In this document: piece by piece, positions 1-10,730 of the stretch
Layout: every line of letters starts with the position of its first letter
Numbering within the stretch: position 1 is the first letter of the stretch
Origin: Stomoxys calcitrans
Lineage: Eukaryota > Arthropoda > Insecta > Diptera > Muscidae
Direction of reading: 5' to 3'
DNA length: 64,000 nucleotides
Assembly (NCBI RefSeq): GCF_963082655.1
Contig: NC_081553.1
Span: forward strand, 36,343,509-36,407,508
Made by a program: the position numbers and the translations under genes
Notes under the pieces: model-generated
The model's database searches: none
The model's input: the letters and a program-made list of their open reading frames with translations, nothing else
Told to the model about the DNA's origin: nothing

Positions 1-676
1 TTTCAGCCAAATTGGATAAGAATTGCGCCCTCTAGTGGCTCAAGAAGTCAAGATTCAAGATCGGTTTATATGGCAGCTATATTAGGTTATAGACCGATTT
101 CAACCATACTTAGCACAGTTTATATGGCAGCGGTTTATATGGCAGCTATATCAAAACATGGACCGATATGGCCCATTTGCAATTCCAACCAACCTACACT
201 AATAACAAGTATTTGTGCAAAATTTCAAGCGCCTAGCTCTACTACTTCGAAAGTTAGCGAGCTTTCGAGAGACAGAGAGACGGACGGACGGACGGACATG
301 GCTAGATCGACTTAAAATGTCATGACGATCAAGAATATATTGGGTTGCCCAAAAAGTAATTGCGGATTTTTCATATAGTCGGCGTTGACAAATTTTTTCA
401 CAGCTTGTGACTCTGTAATTGCATTCTTTCTTCTGTCAGTTATCAGCTGTTACTTTTAGCTTGCTTTAGAAAAAAAGTGTAAAAAAAGTATATTTGATTA
501 AAGTTCATTCTAAGTTTTATTAAAAACGCATTTACTTTCTTTTAAAAAATCCGTAATTACTTTTTGGGCAACCCAATATATACTTTATGGGGTTTTAAAC
601 AAATATTTCGAGGAGTTACAAACAGAATGACGAAATTAGTACACCCCTCCATCCTATGGTGGAGGGTATAAAAATT
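1..676 (+). repeat. Dispersed muscid repeat with internal TTTATATGGCAGCTATAT motifs (partial copy)
   Basis: The left edge cuts into a dispersed element. It carries repeated GGTTTATATGGCAGCTATAT phrases, then a GGACGGACGGAC stretch, ATGGCTAGATCGACTT, and an end module reading ACTTTATGGGG...CCTATGGTGGAGGGTATAAAAA (about 585-676). The same order of modules recurs at 27057-27645 and 54265-56135, so this is a family and not a gene. A mariner-type MITE sits in it at 340-576. The copy at 56030 shows the empty site. Confidence 0.85.
340..576 (+). mobile_element. Mariner-type MITE, copy 1 (237 bp, TA target duplication)
   Basis: The element has nearly perfect terminal inverted repeats of about 27 bp, starting TTGGGTTGCCCAAAAAGTAA and ending with its complement. 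TA dinucleotides flank it at 338-339 and 577-578. It has no transposase. Copies with the same ends lie at 21847-22083 (opposite orientation) and 24910-25136. The TIR length and TA target are typical of the Tc1/mariner superfamily. It looks like an internally deleted mariner that was amplified. Confidence 0.9.
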
Positions 677-736
677 GCATTATGGTTAAAAAAAAATAAA
701 CCGTTAAATTATTTGCTACCCTTTCACTCATTTCAG

Positions 737-1374
737 CACCAGTGGCATCAGAAACTAGACGCGTTAGCATGGGTGCAGCGTTAAAGTCAAATTTTGTTGT
801 GTCACAAAGTGATCTCTGGGACACTCACACCCTGTCGCACGCCAAACAGCACTCAAGGCAATCGCCTCGCAATTATGCCAGTCCACAACGTTGCTCGGAG
901 CACAGTCATATGGTACCAACAACCTACGAGCAAATCACTTCGCCCATACAACGATCCGTTTCGGAGAAGAATCGTAACAAGCATCGCCATAAACCCCAAA
1001 AGGGAACCGTTTGTCAAAGTGAGACCGACAGTGAGCGGGAGCGAGAGCCTACACCGCCCAGCACGCAATGCATGCAACAACGAAAGGCCAACCGAACCAA
1101 CATTCAACATGCTGCCCACCACCATTCCTCGCCCATGATTGCACCCGACAAACAACGTTCCAGTAATAACACCAAACATCGTGGCATAAAAACCGATTCG
1201 TCTTCAATGTACGGCGCCAGCTCCGAAACAGAACTGCTCGACGGTGAAACTGCAATTTTGCCCATTTTCCGTAAGCTACTCACCGAGAAAAGTCCAAATT
1301 ATCGCGGACGCAATGTGGTTGGCCAAAGTTGTCCCAATATATCGATTAAATGCGATATAGTCGAATATTTGTAG
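737..1374 (+). CDS. 3'-terminal coding exon of an unrecognised gene (partial)
   Basis: A splice acceptor (pyrimidine tract then CAG) ends at 736, and a frame stays open to a TAG stop at 1372-1374. The exon begins in the middle of a codon, so it continues from exons left of the window. The 211 or so residues are hydrophilic and low in complexity: rich in Ser, Gln, His and Arg, with an acidic/basic SETDSERERE patch and a PTPPSTQ stretch. There is no membrane segment. The final 45 residues look better ordered, around FRKLLTEKSPNYRGRN and a C-terminus ending CDIVEYL. I do not recognise the family. The disordered body with a compact tail would suit the C-terminus of a large scaffold, signalling or channel protein, but that is inference. 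Base composition is coding-like (GC-richer than the flanks). Confidence 0.75.
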
Positions 1375-1700
1375 TTTATCTGTTCTGTATTCTGGCTAAC
1401 ATAGAGCATAGAGGATCTAAGTGTGGACGTTTTATTTTTTCAAAAACGAAAGAATAATTGAATAGAATCTAATTCAAGCTTTTGAGCAGTCTTTCAATAT
1501 TCTTAAACCTCCTCTCACACATACACCCACACACAATACTACTAACGAATACATTTTAAAATTTGCGGCATCATATGGAAAATCATGGCGCACATACTAA
1601 CGTAGACAACAGACAAAATAACTCGATGTTTTAAAAACTATACAACAACATCAAAAAAAAAAAGACAAGCAATTAAAATATATTAAAAAAAAAACACATA

Positions 1701-1706
1701 AATAAA
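1701..1706 (+). terminator. Candidate polyadenylation signal for the 737-1374 exon
   Basis: AATAAA lies about 330 bp after the stop codon, in an A-rich stretch with several oligo(A) runs. It is the first canonical hexamer downstream of the exon. Transcript evidence would be needed to confirm its use. Confidence 0.45.
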
Positions 1707-1733
1707 CTCAGAAAAACCAAATGAATTGTTTTA

Positions 1734-1960
1734 ATGTTGTTAAAATTTAATTTCCCTAGGAAATTTTGTTTGAATTTTCATGAAAAATTTTGTCCAAATT
1801 TCATTTTAAAGGAAATTTTGTTTAACATTTCATTTCTATGGGAAATTTTTGTCAAAATTGCATTTCCATGGGAAATATTGTTAAAATTTCATTTTCATGG
1901 AAAATTTTGTCAAAATTTCATTTTCATAGGAAATGTCAAAATTTCATTCTTTTTTCTAAA
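1734..1960. repeat. Degenerate tandem repeat of an AAATTTTGTCAAAATTTCAT unit
   Basis: Six or seven imperfect copies of a unit of about 30 bp (variants of TTTCATTTCTATGGGAAATTTTGTCAAAA) run head to tail. The short open frame across it is an artefact of the repeat. From 1960 to about 2160 I see nothing else. Confidence 0.75.
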
Positions 1961-2159
1961 TTCTCTCTTCTCCTCGTTATCTCATACTGTTACAATCAGC
2001 AAATCAGGGCATAAAGTTACCACTCTTAAGTGACTCAGATGATAATCCATCGGCTTCTGCTGCCATGATTGTCATTAGTTAATGCTTTATCCTTGGTAAA
2101 ATGCCCGATAAAAGGCACTGCGCTCTGCCTGCAATACCCCTGACAAAAAAGGTTCGTAG

Positions 2160-5140
2160 CGTTCTGTATGGATGGTTCCAGAATAGATGATTATTTAGAT
2201 TTTAAGGTTTAGGTAAGGTTAGGTTGAAAAGTGAGTGTAGATAATAATCCGCCCCATGCCACTTTGGACATACACCTAAGCCAGTAATCGGCTTGTTGTG
2301 CGCTCTAAAAACTATAAAATAACCTCTAAAAAGAAAATTTTAAGTTAGGGATTCCGTGCTACTTACAAAATCCTTAATTCTTCAATACGACTCCACTAAG
2401 TTGGTTCATGTCTGGTATTGTGTCCCCACCTAAGTGCCGGTATCTGTTAGACGCGAAAGCCGGGCAATGACAAAGAAAATGCTCCAACGTTTCATCATCT
2501 TTCCGCATGCCCTACACATGCTATCACTTGCCGCAGCGATTTTGCATAGGAGAGCTCGAAGTCCTATGTGTCCCATTATGATACCAATAGCTATACTGAC
2601 CTCCTTCTTACTTCCTTTCAGTCTTCTCACGATCTGGATACCCCATAGGATTTTCGCCGTCCTATCTACCGTTTCGTTGTTCCACAATGTTCGGGTTAAC
2701 CAATCGTCTGCCCTTTCATTTCCCGTTACTCCAATTTGGCCCGGCACCTAAACGACGTACTTTTGCCATCCTCAGAGATGGCGTTAATCTCCTTCTTACA
2801 CTGCAAGACTGTTCGTGACCTTACCGTTCTGGTTGTTATTGCCCTTATGGCAATTTTACTGTCCTTAGGTTAGGTTAGGTTTAAGTGGCAGTCTGCCATC
2901 AGACTCACTATTTTTCATCCATTGTGTTACCACAGGAACAGAAGAAGGAAGATAGCTTCTAGTTCCTACCGTTGAACTGTCCCTAAAAATGTTCATACTC
3001 GACGTTCTCGCGTTAGCACCACACCACTTCACGCATTCCGTGATCGCCCGGATCTCCGCCGTATTATGGTCAGGCAGTCTAAAACACATCTCAATCCCTG
3101 GGTTCTCAGTGTAGACCCCCAAGCCCACACTGTCCTCTAGCTTTGATCCATCCAAGTAACATGATCTTCCAGTTGGCAATATTAGGGTTCTGTCAATCCA
3201 AGACTGTGCCGATGGCAGTAGTGCCTTGCACTCGACTTCAAGGTTAATCTCATGTATCCGATCGGAAACCTCTTCCCTTCCTTCCAGGTTTCCTATCGTC
3301 GCCTCGCTTATACCACGATGGTATGAGCTGCTCCCATCCTCAATCTATTCTCTTATCGCCTTAAGTCTCATAGCTGCAGTGGTTGCCTCACACTTAATCT
3401 ATATGTCAATGGGTCGGATATCTGGAATAGTCTCCAGTGCCCTAGTGGGCGTGGTCCTCATCGCTCCGTCTATGCCAATACAACATGTTCTCTGAATCTG
3501 TTGTATAGTCCTTATGTTGCACTTTTTCTCCATAGCAGTCCACCAAACTACTGAGGCGTAATTAAGTATTGGTCTAATCACGCTCCTGTAGAGCCAGTTG
3601 ACTATCCTCGGATTCAAGCCCCATTTAGAGCCTACGGTCCGTCTGTATAGTGCCCAACATCTGTGAGCCTTCTCAGTACGCTGCTGAATGTGACACTTCC
3701 AATTCAGTTTCCTGTCCAAGATCGCACCTAAGTATTTGACCTTGTCAGATATCAAAATCGTCGTAAAGAGGAAGCGTGGTGCGTTAAATTGGCACACCTT
3801 CGTCTTCCTCGTCAACAGGCATATTTCAGGCTTCTCTGGGTTAACATTGACACCTCTGGGTCTGGCCCAGTCATATACCATATACAGGACCTTACCACTT
3901 AGAAGTATTATAATTTCGTGTGCGTAGCAGGCAGGTTCAAATCCCTCCTCAGTCAGCATTCGTAATAGGTCATTTATGGTGGTTACCCATAGGAATGGCG
4001 ATAAAATGCTTGCTTGTGGAGTGCCTTGTGCCACTTTGACCCTTATCCTTTATCCACCTGTTCCTTAGCATATGGTTTGTCCAGTCTCTAAGGACCGAGT
4101 ACACCCGGTACTGGTCTAAGGATTGGATGAGTGTATCGGTCCGCACATTCTTAAAAGCCCCCTCGATGTCAATGCATTCCGCCAAGGTGTACGTTTTGGC
4201 ATCGAACGATTCTTCTATTTTATGCACAACCTCGTGCAGGGCAGTCTACACCCACCTTTCCGTGACATAGGCATACTGTTTATATGTTAGTAGTTCGCTG
4301 AAAGCCCACTCTTTATCATGGTGTCCACAACACGTTCCATTGTTTTGAGTAGAAAGAACGTAAGGCTTATGGGTCTGTAGGCCTTTGGTGTCGCATAACT
4401 TGCCTCGCCGGGCTTGGGTAAAAACACCACCATTGCCTCCTCCCTGACTTTGGAGTATATGCAAGTCCTAGACACACTGTGAAAATATTGGCCAGATGAG
4501 GCGCCAGATAGTCTGCCTGTTTCTGTAGTAACGCCAGAAATATTCCATCAGTTCCGGGGTACTTAAATGGTTTGAAGTTTCTCAGGAATTCCTTCACCAT
4601 AAATTTAGTAATTATAAACCTTCGATCAACGTCATTATTCGAAGACTCCGGTGTCTCCGGGAATCCCGTCGTATCCTGTGGAAAATGGGTTTTCATCAAA
4701 AGCCTCAACATGTCCTCCGTTGTCTATGCTCTCACTTCCTTGTCGTCTATTAAAGTTTCAGTTTGGACATGGGTTTTTGAGAGAAACTTTTTTATCTTGG
4801 CGGCGTCATTAACGCTATAGACCTGTTAGCAGAAAAGCTTCCTGGAGGAAGCTCTGGTAATCCTATTGTATTCCTTGAGCCGTGTGTCATACACATCCCA
4901 ATAAACTTTCGCTTTTTACGACGTGCTCTGTTGAAAAGTCTGAGGACCTCTTTCCCAATATAGTGAATCTCTCCGGTCATCCAGGGTTCTCCTTGGGCTG
5001 ATTTCCTTTCCCGAAGAGGACAACTATCCTCGAAGAACCCCACCAGTGCAGTCGTAAACCTGTTGACATTTTCGTCAAAGTCTTCTATGCTTGGACTGTC
5101 TTAAGTATCTTGCCCAAGTCTTCTGATGAGAAGCCTTCCG
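2160..5140 (-). mobile_element. Decayed RNase H-encoding LINE (I/R1-group), minus strand
   Basis: Broken minus-strand frames follow the order of LINE ORF2. At 4792-5043 there is linker sequence upstream of reverse transcriptase (RT). At 4246-4711 there are early RT motifs (FKPFKYPGTDGI, then YRPISLTFFLLKTMERV). At 3970-4227 and 3399-4034 come palm motifs (GTPQASILSPFLW, and a degraded catalytic box around CYAHE where Y-A-D-D is expected). RNase H follows at 2865-3179 (YLDGSKLEDS) and 2430-2751 (GVTGNERADD). Frames change several times, so it is dead. A small retroposon interrupts the RNase H segment at 2865-2975. The 3' end lies near 2160-2230, with a CCTAACCTTACC-type tail. I infer the I/R1 group from the RNase H domain. 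Confidence 0.85.
2865..2975 (-). mobile_element. Short (CCTAA)-tailed retroposon inserted in LINE RNase H
   Basis: A 111-bp insertion splits the RNase H frame between the NIFRDS and DSKIAIRA segments. It is flanked by a 7-bp duplication ACTGTCC (2858-2864 and 2976-2982). On the minus strand it ends in CCTAACCTAACCTAA. Its last 75 bp or so match the 3' part of the tRNA-derived SINE at 53935-54099, so it is a 5'-truncated member or a relative sharing that tail. Confidence 0.7.
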
Positions 5141-5417
5141 AATTTTGTCCAGTTGGTTTCAACTTATTTCGGACGCTTATCTTATATTTGGAGAGGGTAT
5201 GTAATTCGATATCCTCTATCGATAACCATCAAAAAACAGTTATCGAAAAAATTTAACTATAATCATATTCCCTTCCCGCGGAAATATAAAAAACTGGAAA
5301 TTAAAAACAATTGTTGAGCAGTGTTTTAGATAGTCTAAATACTTGATAAAATATATTCATTCACAGTGAATTGATGCGATGGTCAAAAGCTAGCTTGTAG
5401 TTGCCATATGTATGGAA

Positions 5418-5431
5418 TGATGGTTGCTGTT
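5418..5431. repeat. Target-site duplication, 3' side of the full-length LINE
   Basis: TGATGGTTGCTGTT, identical to 10731-10744. It abuts the (AAG)n tail of the minus-strand LINE and marks the insertion point. Confidence 0.9.
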
Positions 5432-5454
5432 CTTCTTCTTCTTCTTCTTCTTGG

Positions 5455-5477
5455 TTTCATATGCTGCGCATATGAAA
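5455..5477 (-). other. Palindrome near the LINE 3' end (predicted RNA hairpin)
   Basis: TTTCATATGC and GCATATGAAA form a perfect 10-bp stem around a 3-base loop, just before the (AAG)n tail. The stub at 63951-63983 keeps most of the hairpin (from ATATGC onward) and the tail. Many LINE reverse transcriptases recognise a 3' UTR structure; that this hairpin is the recognition site is inference. Confidence 0.7.
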
Positions 5478-5621
5478 CATTTAATAAAAGGTGACTGAGA
5501 CACCAGATCTATGATGCCACCTTTCCTGGGATCCATAGTTGGGGATTATAGTAAATTGCCGGGTTGCATTGTTGAAATTTAATGTTGTTTGATTGTTTGA
5601 TAGGGTTGATTGTTGAAATTT

Positions 5622-8600
5622 TTAAAGTAATTTGTTGGAACGTTTATAAAATTTATAAATTGCCATGTACAGATTGCAGTCGTCCTTCTGCAATATTTCC
5701 AGACAGCTAGTTCGGTTGATTCCGATTCTTCTGGCCCTGTCAATCAGTAGGTCTCTGGCGTCTAAATCCATGTTGGGGCATTCAAATGTGAGATGGTCTA
5801 TAGACTGAATAGAGCCACACTCACATAAGTCGGTATCGACTATGTTAATTCTTTTCAGATGCTCTCTGGCTAGTGTATGTCCAAATCTGAGTCTGCAAAT
5901 GAGGGTTATTACACCCCTAGGTAATTTCCGATCTTTAAACCATGGCGTAGTATTCACCGTACGGGATAGAGAGTAGAGTCTGCGGCCGTGAGGGCTGTCG
6001 TCCCATTTTTGTTGCCATCGACAGATAGCATTAGCCTTGTCATATGATTTTATCTCCATATGGGGTATCGCAGGATGGTCCGTGGCATCCTCATGATTCA
6101 CTGCAACAGAGTCAACGTACTCATTTCCTGGTATACCCATATGACTGGGTACCCACAGAAAAATTATCGTGTAGCCAGCCACGGCCAATTGATGTAAGAG
6201 GTGTTTTATTGACCATATGTGTGGATGTGTCCTGTTGTTTCCAAATGTATCCAAGGCCGATAACACCGACCTGCTGTCTGAGATAATAATGTATTGACCA
6301 ATATCATTCACCTTTATGAATTTTAGCGACTCGACTATTGCGTACACCTCTGCAGAGAATATTGTATTAACTGGGTGTATCGAGAAGGAAGCCTCTATGT
6401 CCATATCTGGAACCCAAAATGCAAGGCCAGTCCTTTCTCGAGTCTTAGATCCGTCTGTGTATATCCTGGTATATTGTCTCCATCTATCTTCAATGATCTG
6501 GTTAAATTGCTGCAACACGATCTTCTCATCTGTGCATCCCTTTCGAACATCCATAAATTCCACCTTAGGTCTATACGTAACACTGTCGAAAGGGTGTTGA
6601 TATCTAGGTATCTTTTCGTAGTCCTCGATCTTAAACTCACGAATTTTCTTTCCATATTCGAACATGAACACAGATCCCGAGAAACCGTTGTTGATATATC
6701 TCATTATATATTTTCTTGCTGGATGTGTTCTGTTAGAGATGATCTTGTTGATGTAATTATTCGCCAAAAGTCCAATTCTCTCCGGCACTGGCATGATTTT
6801 AGCTTGCTGTTCCAACGCAAGGGTGTGAGTAGAGATCATCGCTCCCAGAGCGACCCTTATGGCCTTGAATTGTACTCTTTGTAAAATAAGAGACTCGGCG
6901 GGAGAGCAATCCATTAACAACGGAGCCATGTATTCCATTCTGGGTCTTACCACTCCCTTGTAGAGTAGTAATAAATTTTGCGGATCTGCACCCCACGTAA
7001 CGCCACACAATGCTCTCAAGATATTCATGAACGCAAAACAGTTTTTCTTGACATATTTGACGTGTCTGTCAAGTTTAAGGTGTGGATCCAGTATGTAACC
7101 AAGAAAACAGAATGTACTGACGAATTCGACTGAGGAACCTCCAATCAACAAACATGGATTCAATGGGCCCAAGCGCCTCCTGCCGGGTAATATCAGCATA
7201 GCCTTCGATTTACTTGGAGAGAGTGAAAGCTGCAACTCGCTCAATCTATTCTCCAAAATAAATACGTCGTGCTGTACTTTCTCAATACACCTCTCCAATG
7301 ACGAGTCAGAGTAAAACACAGCTACATCATCGGCGTATCCCAAAATCTCAGATTCCAAGTTGCCAAAAAGATCATTTATGTAAACATTAAAGCTTAAAGG
7401 ACTGATTACCGAGCCTTGTGGTGTTCCGGTAAATGACCTCCTCCGATAGGTCTTACCGTTCCTCTCCATAAAAAGGTCTTTATATCGTAGTAGGTTGTAT
7501 AGCACCTCGCATGTATGTCCGCTAATTCCAAGTGTCCTATATCTGGATATCAATAAGTCAATGTTCACATTCTCAAAGGCGCTTTTAATATCGAGAAATA
7601 AACAAATTGTAAATTTGCCCTCCTTCCTTGCAACCTGGGCTGCCGACCAGAGGGTCACAACATTGTCGTAGGTAGATCTTCCGCGTCTAAATCCAAATTG
7701 TGAGTTATTCATCCTGGTTTCATATTCCAAATGGTGCTCGACTCTGTGACAAATCATTTTTTCGAACAACTTACGTAAACAGGACAGGACGGCTATGGAC
7801 CTATATGAATCAGGTTGATCATTAGGCTTACCTCTTTTATGTATCGGTGTTATCCTATATTGCATCCATGAGACTGGAATACGTCTGCTTCTCCACACAT
7901 CGTTAAATAAGTCAAGGAGTGCATTCCTAATATCACCATCAAATTCCTTGATATGGCCATTGCGAATGCCATCAAAGCCGGGTGTGGTATCCCGAGAGGC
8001 AGCAATTACCATTTCCAACTCTGGCATTGAGAACGCGGCATCGGGAACCTCATCTTCATAGCATGGAGAAATAAAAATAGGGCCCTGAGGACCGGCAAGT
8101 GTATCACAAAATGGATCTATACATGAATCAGGTATTGAGGGTGATTTGGGAACGTGCATGCCTCTAAATCTCTTAATGATCTTCCAAAGTTCAGTAGGTG
8201 TTATCTCTGAGTCTATACCCTCACATGTCAACTTCCAGCCACGCCTTTTCTCGGACCTGATAGTGTAAAAGTACTCTTTTTTGGATAAAGCAAATCTCTT
8301 AAAATTCTCCCTCGATGGCCTCTTCCTGAATTCGCAAACAGCTCGAATTTGTTTAGCCTTAGTCCTCTTGCAATTTAAGTTCCACCATGGCGTGTCAGGG
8401 TGATTTTTCATATCAGTCCTTGCCTTAAACTTTTCATAAAAAAGTCTAGAAAACACATCAAATTTCTCACCCTCTTGTGTCATCCTAAAAGTGTCGCTCT
8501 GAAGTATGCCCCAAACACCCTGGTTTAAGGTGTCTTTAGGGATAAAACGAGGGACACCATAAGAGATCTTTTGTTGGACCTTAGGTCTTAATTGAAGTGA

Positions 8601-9239
8601 TACCCTTATCACACAATGCCCGCTACCTAAGGTTTCATTCATGGCTGTCCATGTTGCAATCAGAGCCAACGATGGGTTGCATAATGTAAGGTCAATCGCG
8701 GTAGGATTTGCGCAACCAAAAAACGTTTTAGATCCATCATTCAGCAGTACTATATCGTTGTCCTCTATGAATTCGACCATCATCGAACCTTTGTCGTCAA
8801 TATTACGATTACCCCATATCTGGTGATGGCTGTTGAAATCTCCGCAAATTATATAGTGATCATCACTATTAACCAAAGACAACATGTGGCTAAGATCGTT
8901 CTTGTTAAAAGTGGCAGATGGTGGTATGTATGCCGACATAATTACGATGTTGCCAAAATGAGTCTCCAGTTTGCACGCGGCAATTTCCAATCTGTTGTTA
9001 GTAGTTATGATCGGGATAGCCCTGTATGTCAGTGTTCTTCGTAATAAGATGGCAACACCTCCGCCATTGGTGGTTCTGTCCCATCTTATCATGTCATATC
9101 CAGGTATTGTAAAAGCCTCATCCGGGTCTAAGAATGTCTCAGAAAGACATGCTACATCAATTTCGCGCTCCCTCAAAAATTCCATAAGTTGTGATTTCTT
9201 GTTCCTGATACTAGTGAGATTTATTTGAATTAACTTCAT
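5622..9239 (-). CDS. LINE ORF2: endonuclease, reverse transcriptase, RNase H polyprotein
   Basis: A 1205-residue intact frame. Residues 1-215 form an apurinic-type (EEP) endonuclease: SETFL at 33, NGGGVAI at 58, CGDFNSHHQIWG at 132, GSGHCV at 205. Residues 415-780 are reverse transcriptase: TPGFDGI at 419, SYRSIAVLS at 478, FGFRRGRST at 515, FLDIKSAFENV at 548, GTPQGSVISP at 605, and the catalytic YADD at 635-638. RNase H follows at about 923-1048, with YTDGS (D929), E964 (AEVYA), D988 (ISDSR) and the late PSHMGIPGNEYVD motif. A C-terminal Cys/His motif (CECG...H...C) lies near residue 1150. All catalytic residues expected for target-primed reverse transcription are present, so the protein may be active. 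ATG directly follows the ORF1 stop (TAG|ATG), which suggests reinitiation or stop-coupled translation. Confidence 0.93.
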   Translation of the reverse strand: MKLIQINLTSIRNKKSQLMEFLREREIDVACLSETFLDPDEAFTIPGYDMIRWDRTTNGGGVAILLRRTLTYRAIPIITTNNRLEIAACKLETHFGNIVIMSAYIPPSATFNKNDLSHMLSLVNSDDHYIICGDFNSHHQIWGNRNIDDKGSMMVEFIEDNDIVLLNDGSKTFFGCANPTAIDLTLCNPSLALIATWTAMNETLGSGHCVIRVSLQLRPKVQQKISYGVPRFIPKDTLNQGVWGILQSDTFRMTQEGEKFDVFSRLFYEKFKARTDMKNHPDTPWWNLNCKRTKAKQIRAVCEFRKRPSRENFKRFALSKKEYFYTIRSEKRRGWKLTCEGIDSEITPTELWKIIKRFRGMHVPKSPSIPDSCIDPFCDTLAGPQGPIFISPCYEDEVPDAAFSMPELEMVIAASRDTTPGFDGIRNGHIKEFDGDIRNALLDLFNDVWRSRRIPVSWMQYRITPIHKRGKPNDQPDSYRSIAVLSCLRKLFEKMICHRVEHHLEYETRMNNSQFGFRRGRSTYDNVVTLWSAAQVARKEGKFTICLFLDIKSAFENVNIDLLISRYRTLGISGHTCEVLYNLLRYKDLFMERNGKTYRRRSFTGTPQGSVISPLSFNVYINDLFGNLESEILGYADDVAVFYSDSSLERCIEKVQHDVFILENRLSELQLSLSPSKSKAMLILPGRRRLGPLNPCLLIGGSSVEFVSTFCFLGYILDPHLKLDRHVKYVKKNCFAFMNILRALCGVTWGADPQNLLLLYKGVVRPRMEYMAPLLMDCSPAESLILQRVQFKAIRVALGAMISTHTLALEQQAKIMPVPERIGLLANNYINKIISNRTHPARKYIMRYINNGFSGSVFMFEYGKKIREFKIEDYEKIPRYQHPFDSVTYRPKVEFMDVRKGCTDEKIVLQQFNQIIEDRWRQYTRIYTDGSKTRERTGLAFWVPDMDIEASFSIHPVNTIFSAEVYAIVESLKFIKVNDIGQYIIISDSRSVLSALDTFGNNRTHPHIWSIKHLLHQLAVAGYTIIFLWVPSHMGIPGNEYVDSVAVNHEDATDHPAIPHMEIKSYDKANAICRWQQKWDDSPHGRRLYSLSRTVNTTPWFKDRKLPRGVITLICRLRFGHTLAREHLKRINIVDTDLCECGSIQSIDHLTFECPNMDLDARDLLIDRARRIGINRTSCLEILQKDDCNLYMAIYKFYKRSNKLL

Positions 9240-10637
9240 CTAGCACTTATCTTTATATTGTGTAAAACGTAAGTCCTGATCCTCATTAGGGATTAGGTAG
9301 TTTTCTTCAATAGGAACAGATTGTTGGAATTTTTGAAAGGGATCTTGTAAAGACGTTGTGTTACAATTGGTGGTTGATGTTGTATTGCTGGTTTTGGGTT
9401 TGACACTTGATGTTATTGGCTCGTCGTTGAGCGTCGTCTTAGTAATGTTTGTTTTTTCGTTAATCACTTCCTCCGTGATAACAATATCTTCACATGTTGA
9501 AGTTCCGATCGGTTCCATAATAATCCCGTCGGCGTCTTCTGGCAAATTAAGTGAACTGACATCCTCAGTTGAAAGTTCTGTTGGTGATATATCTGGTATT
9601 ACAGTTGGTCTCTCGTCAGGAGTCACCACCTCTGATTCAGAGGCATTGTTGTCTTCCTCCAACATGCTAGTATCATTAACCAGTGTTTTCGTCTGACCTC
9701 TTCTTTTCCGAGGTCTATTCAAGCGTACCAATTTAGGCCTCTTCGAATTAATAGCCGGAAAATCTACATCAGTGTATACAAACGAATCATTGATTGGGTC
9801 TGCTGCCTGTTGATTTTGAAGAGTGGTCCTCTTGGGCATTCTCAGTTCAGCCTTAACTCTCGCCCTCTCACGTAAATCCATTCGAACGTGGCATTCGAAT
9901 GAAGTAGCCTCATGAGTACCGTTGCAATTCACACATCTCACTGCGCCATTGCAGGTACCAGCATGAGAAGTGCCACAACGCGAACAAATCTCCTCAAATC
10001 TGCGACATGCCTTGGTAGTATGACCATATCTCCAGCATCGTCTACATTGTGGGGTGTACTCGATGAACGGTTTAACGGGAAATATTACCCTATCGAGCGA
10101 TATGTGAGATGGTAGTAAATCGCCGGTAAAGCATATGACTACCATATCGATGTCCAAACGTGTATCAGCCTTCTCTGGATCGGGTTTTGTCATCCGTTTT
10201 ACCTCAGTAATACGTGGTTCGCTTGGCAGATAGCCGTATTCAGCACGATGACTTGTTGCTGCGTTCTTAAAAATGTGGGCTTCGGTAATATCAGTCTCAG
10301 CTGGAATTTCAACGACAGCCTTCGTCTCACACAGCTCAACCGGAATAAAGACATTACATTTACGGCGAAGATCGTCATCTGCAACAATACTATTTATGGT
10401 ACCCATATCAGTGCTTATTAGACGTATTTTCCTTTTCGTGATATAATGAATGTCCAAGTCCTTGTATTTGGAGTAGAGGCTCGCACAAAGCTGCATCAAT
10501 CGAAATTTGGGGCCTGCCCCATGCGGTTAAATGATGGCGATATACTCCGCTTGAAAATGATCGTATCTCCTAATACGCGGTAGTGGGATCTTCTTCCCAT
10601 CATCCGTATCGAAGTACTTACTTTCGGGATAAACCAT
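9240..10637 (-). pseudogene. LINE ORF1 (gag-like, CCHC zinc knuckles) with one premature stop
   Basis: The frame opens at ATG 10637-10635 and reads 36 codons (MVYPESKYFD...) to an in-frame TAA at 10529-10527. It then continues in the same frame without interruption to TAG at 9242-9240. The first ATG after the stop is at 10496, leaving about 418 residues. Three zinc knuckles lie in the middle: CRRCWRYGHTTKAC (C-X2-C-X4-H-X4-C), CSRCGTSHAGTC and CVNCNGTHEATSFEC. A basic RPRKRRGQTK stretch follows, then a Ser/Thr/acidic tail. By family the protein binds LINE RNA and forms ribonucleoprotein particles. The frame is open on both sides of the TAA, so I read this as a single nonsense change in an otherwise intact copy. 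A natural start at 10496 is the alternative. Confidence 0.8.
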
Positions 10638-10730
10638 TCTAAGGGGTTTTTAATCAATTTTTTCAATTACAAAATTCACAGAAAAAAAAAAAGCTTCCTT
10701 TCGCGCCGGATTCTTCTTCTTTTTTTTTTC

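Larger units (their letters stand above)
5432..10730 (-). mobile_element. Full-length I-group non-LTR retrotransposon
   Basis: A 5.3-kb minus-strand element lies between perfect 14-bp target-site duplications. From 5' to 3' it has a short 5' UTR (10730-10638, beginning with A-rich sequence), ORF1 (gag-like), ORF2 (endonuclease, reverse transcriptase, RNase H), a 190-bp 3' UTR with a terminal palindrome, and an (AAG)n tail. The combination of CCHC-bearing ORF1 with an ORF2 carrying RNase H fits the I group; the exact clade was not determined. The target was the (TTG)n end of an older SINE-like repeat at 10745-10860. Perfect duplications and an open ORF2 mean the insertion is recent. A short stub of the same family's 3' end lies at 63951-63983. 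Confidence 0.92.

Noticed and set aside
2434..2751. Plus-strand frame of 105 codons opposite the LINE RNase H
   Set aside because: Mirror of the minus-strand coding frame; no plus-strand support.
6375..6884. 169-codon plus-strand frame within LINE ORF2
   Set aside because: Antisense shadow of a real 1205-codon frame.
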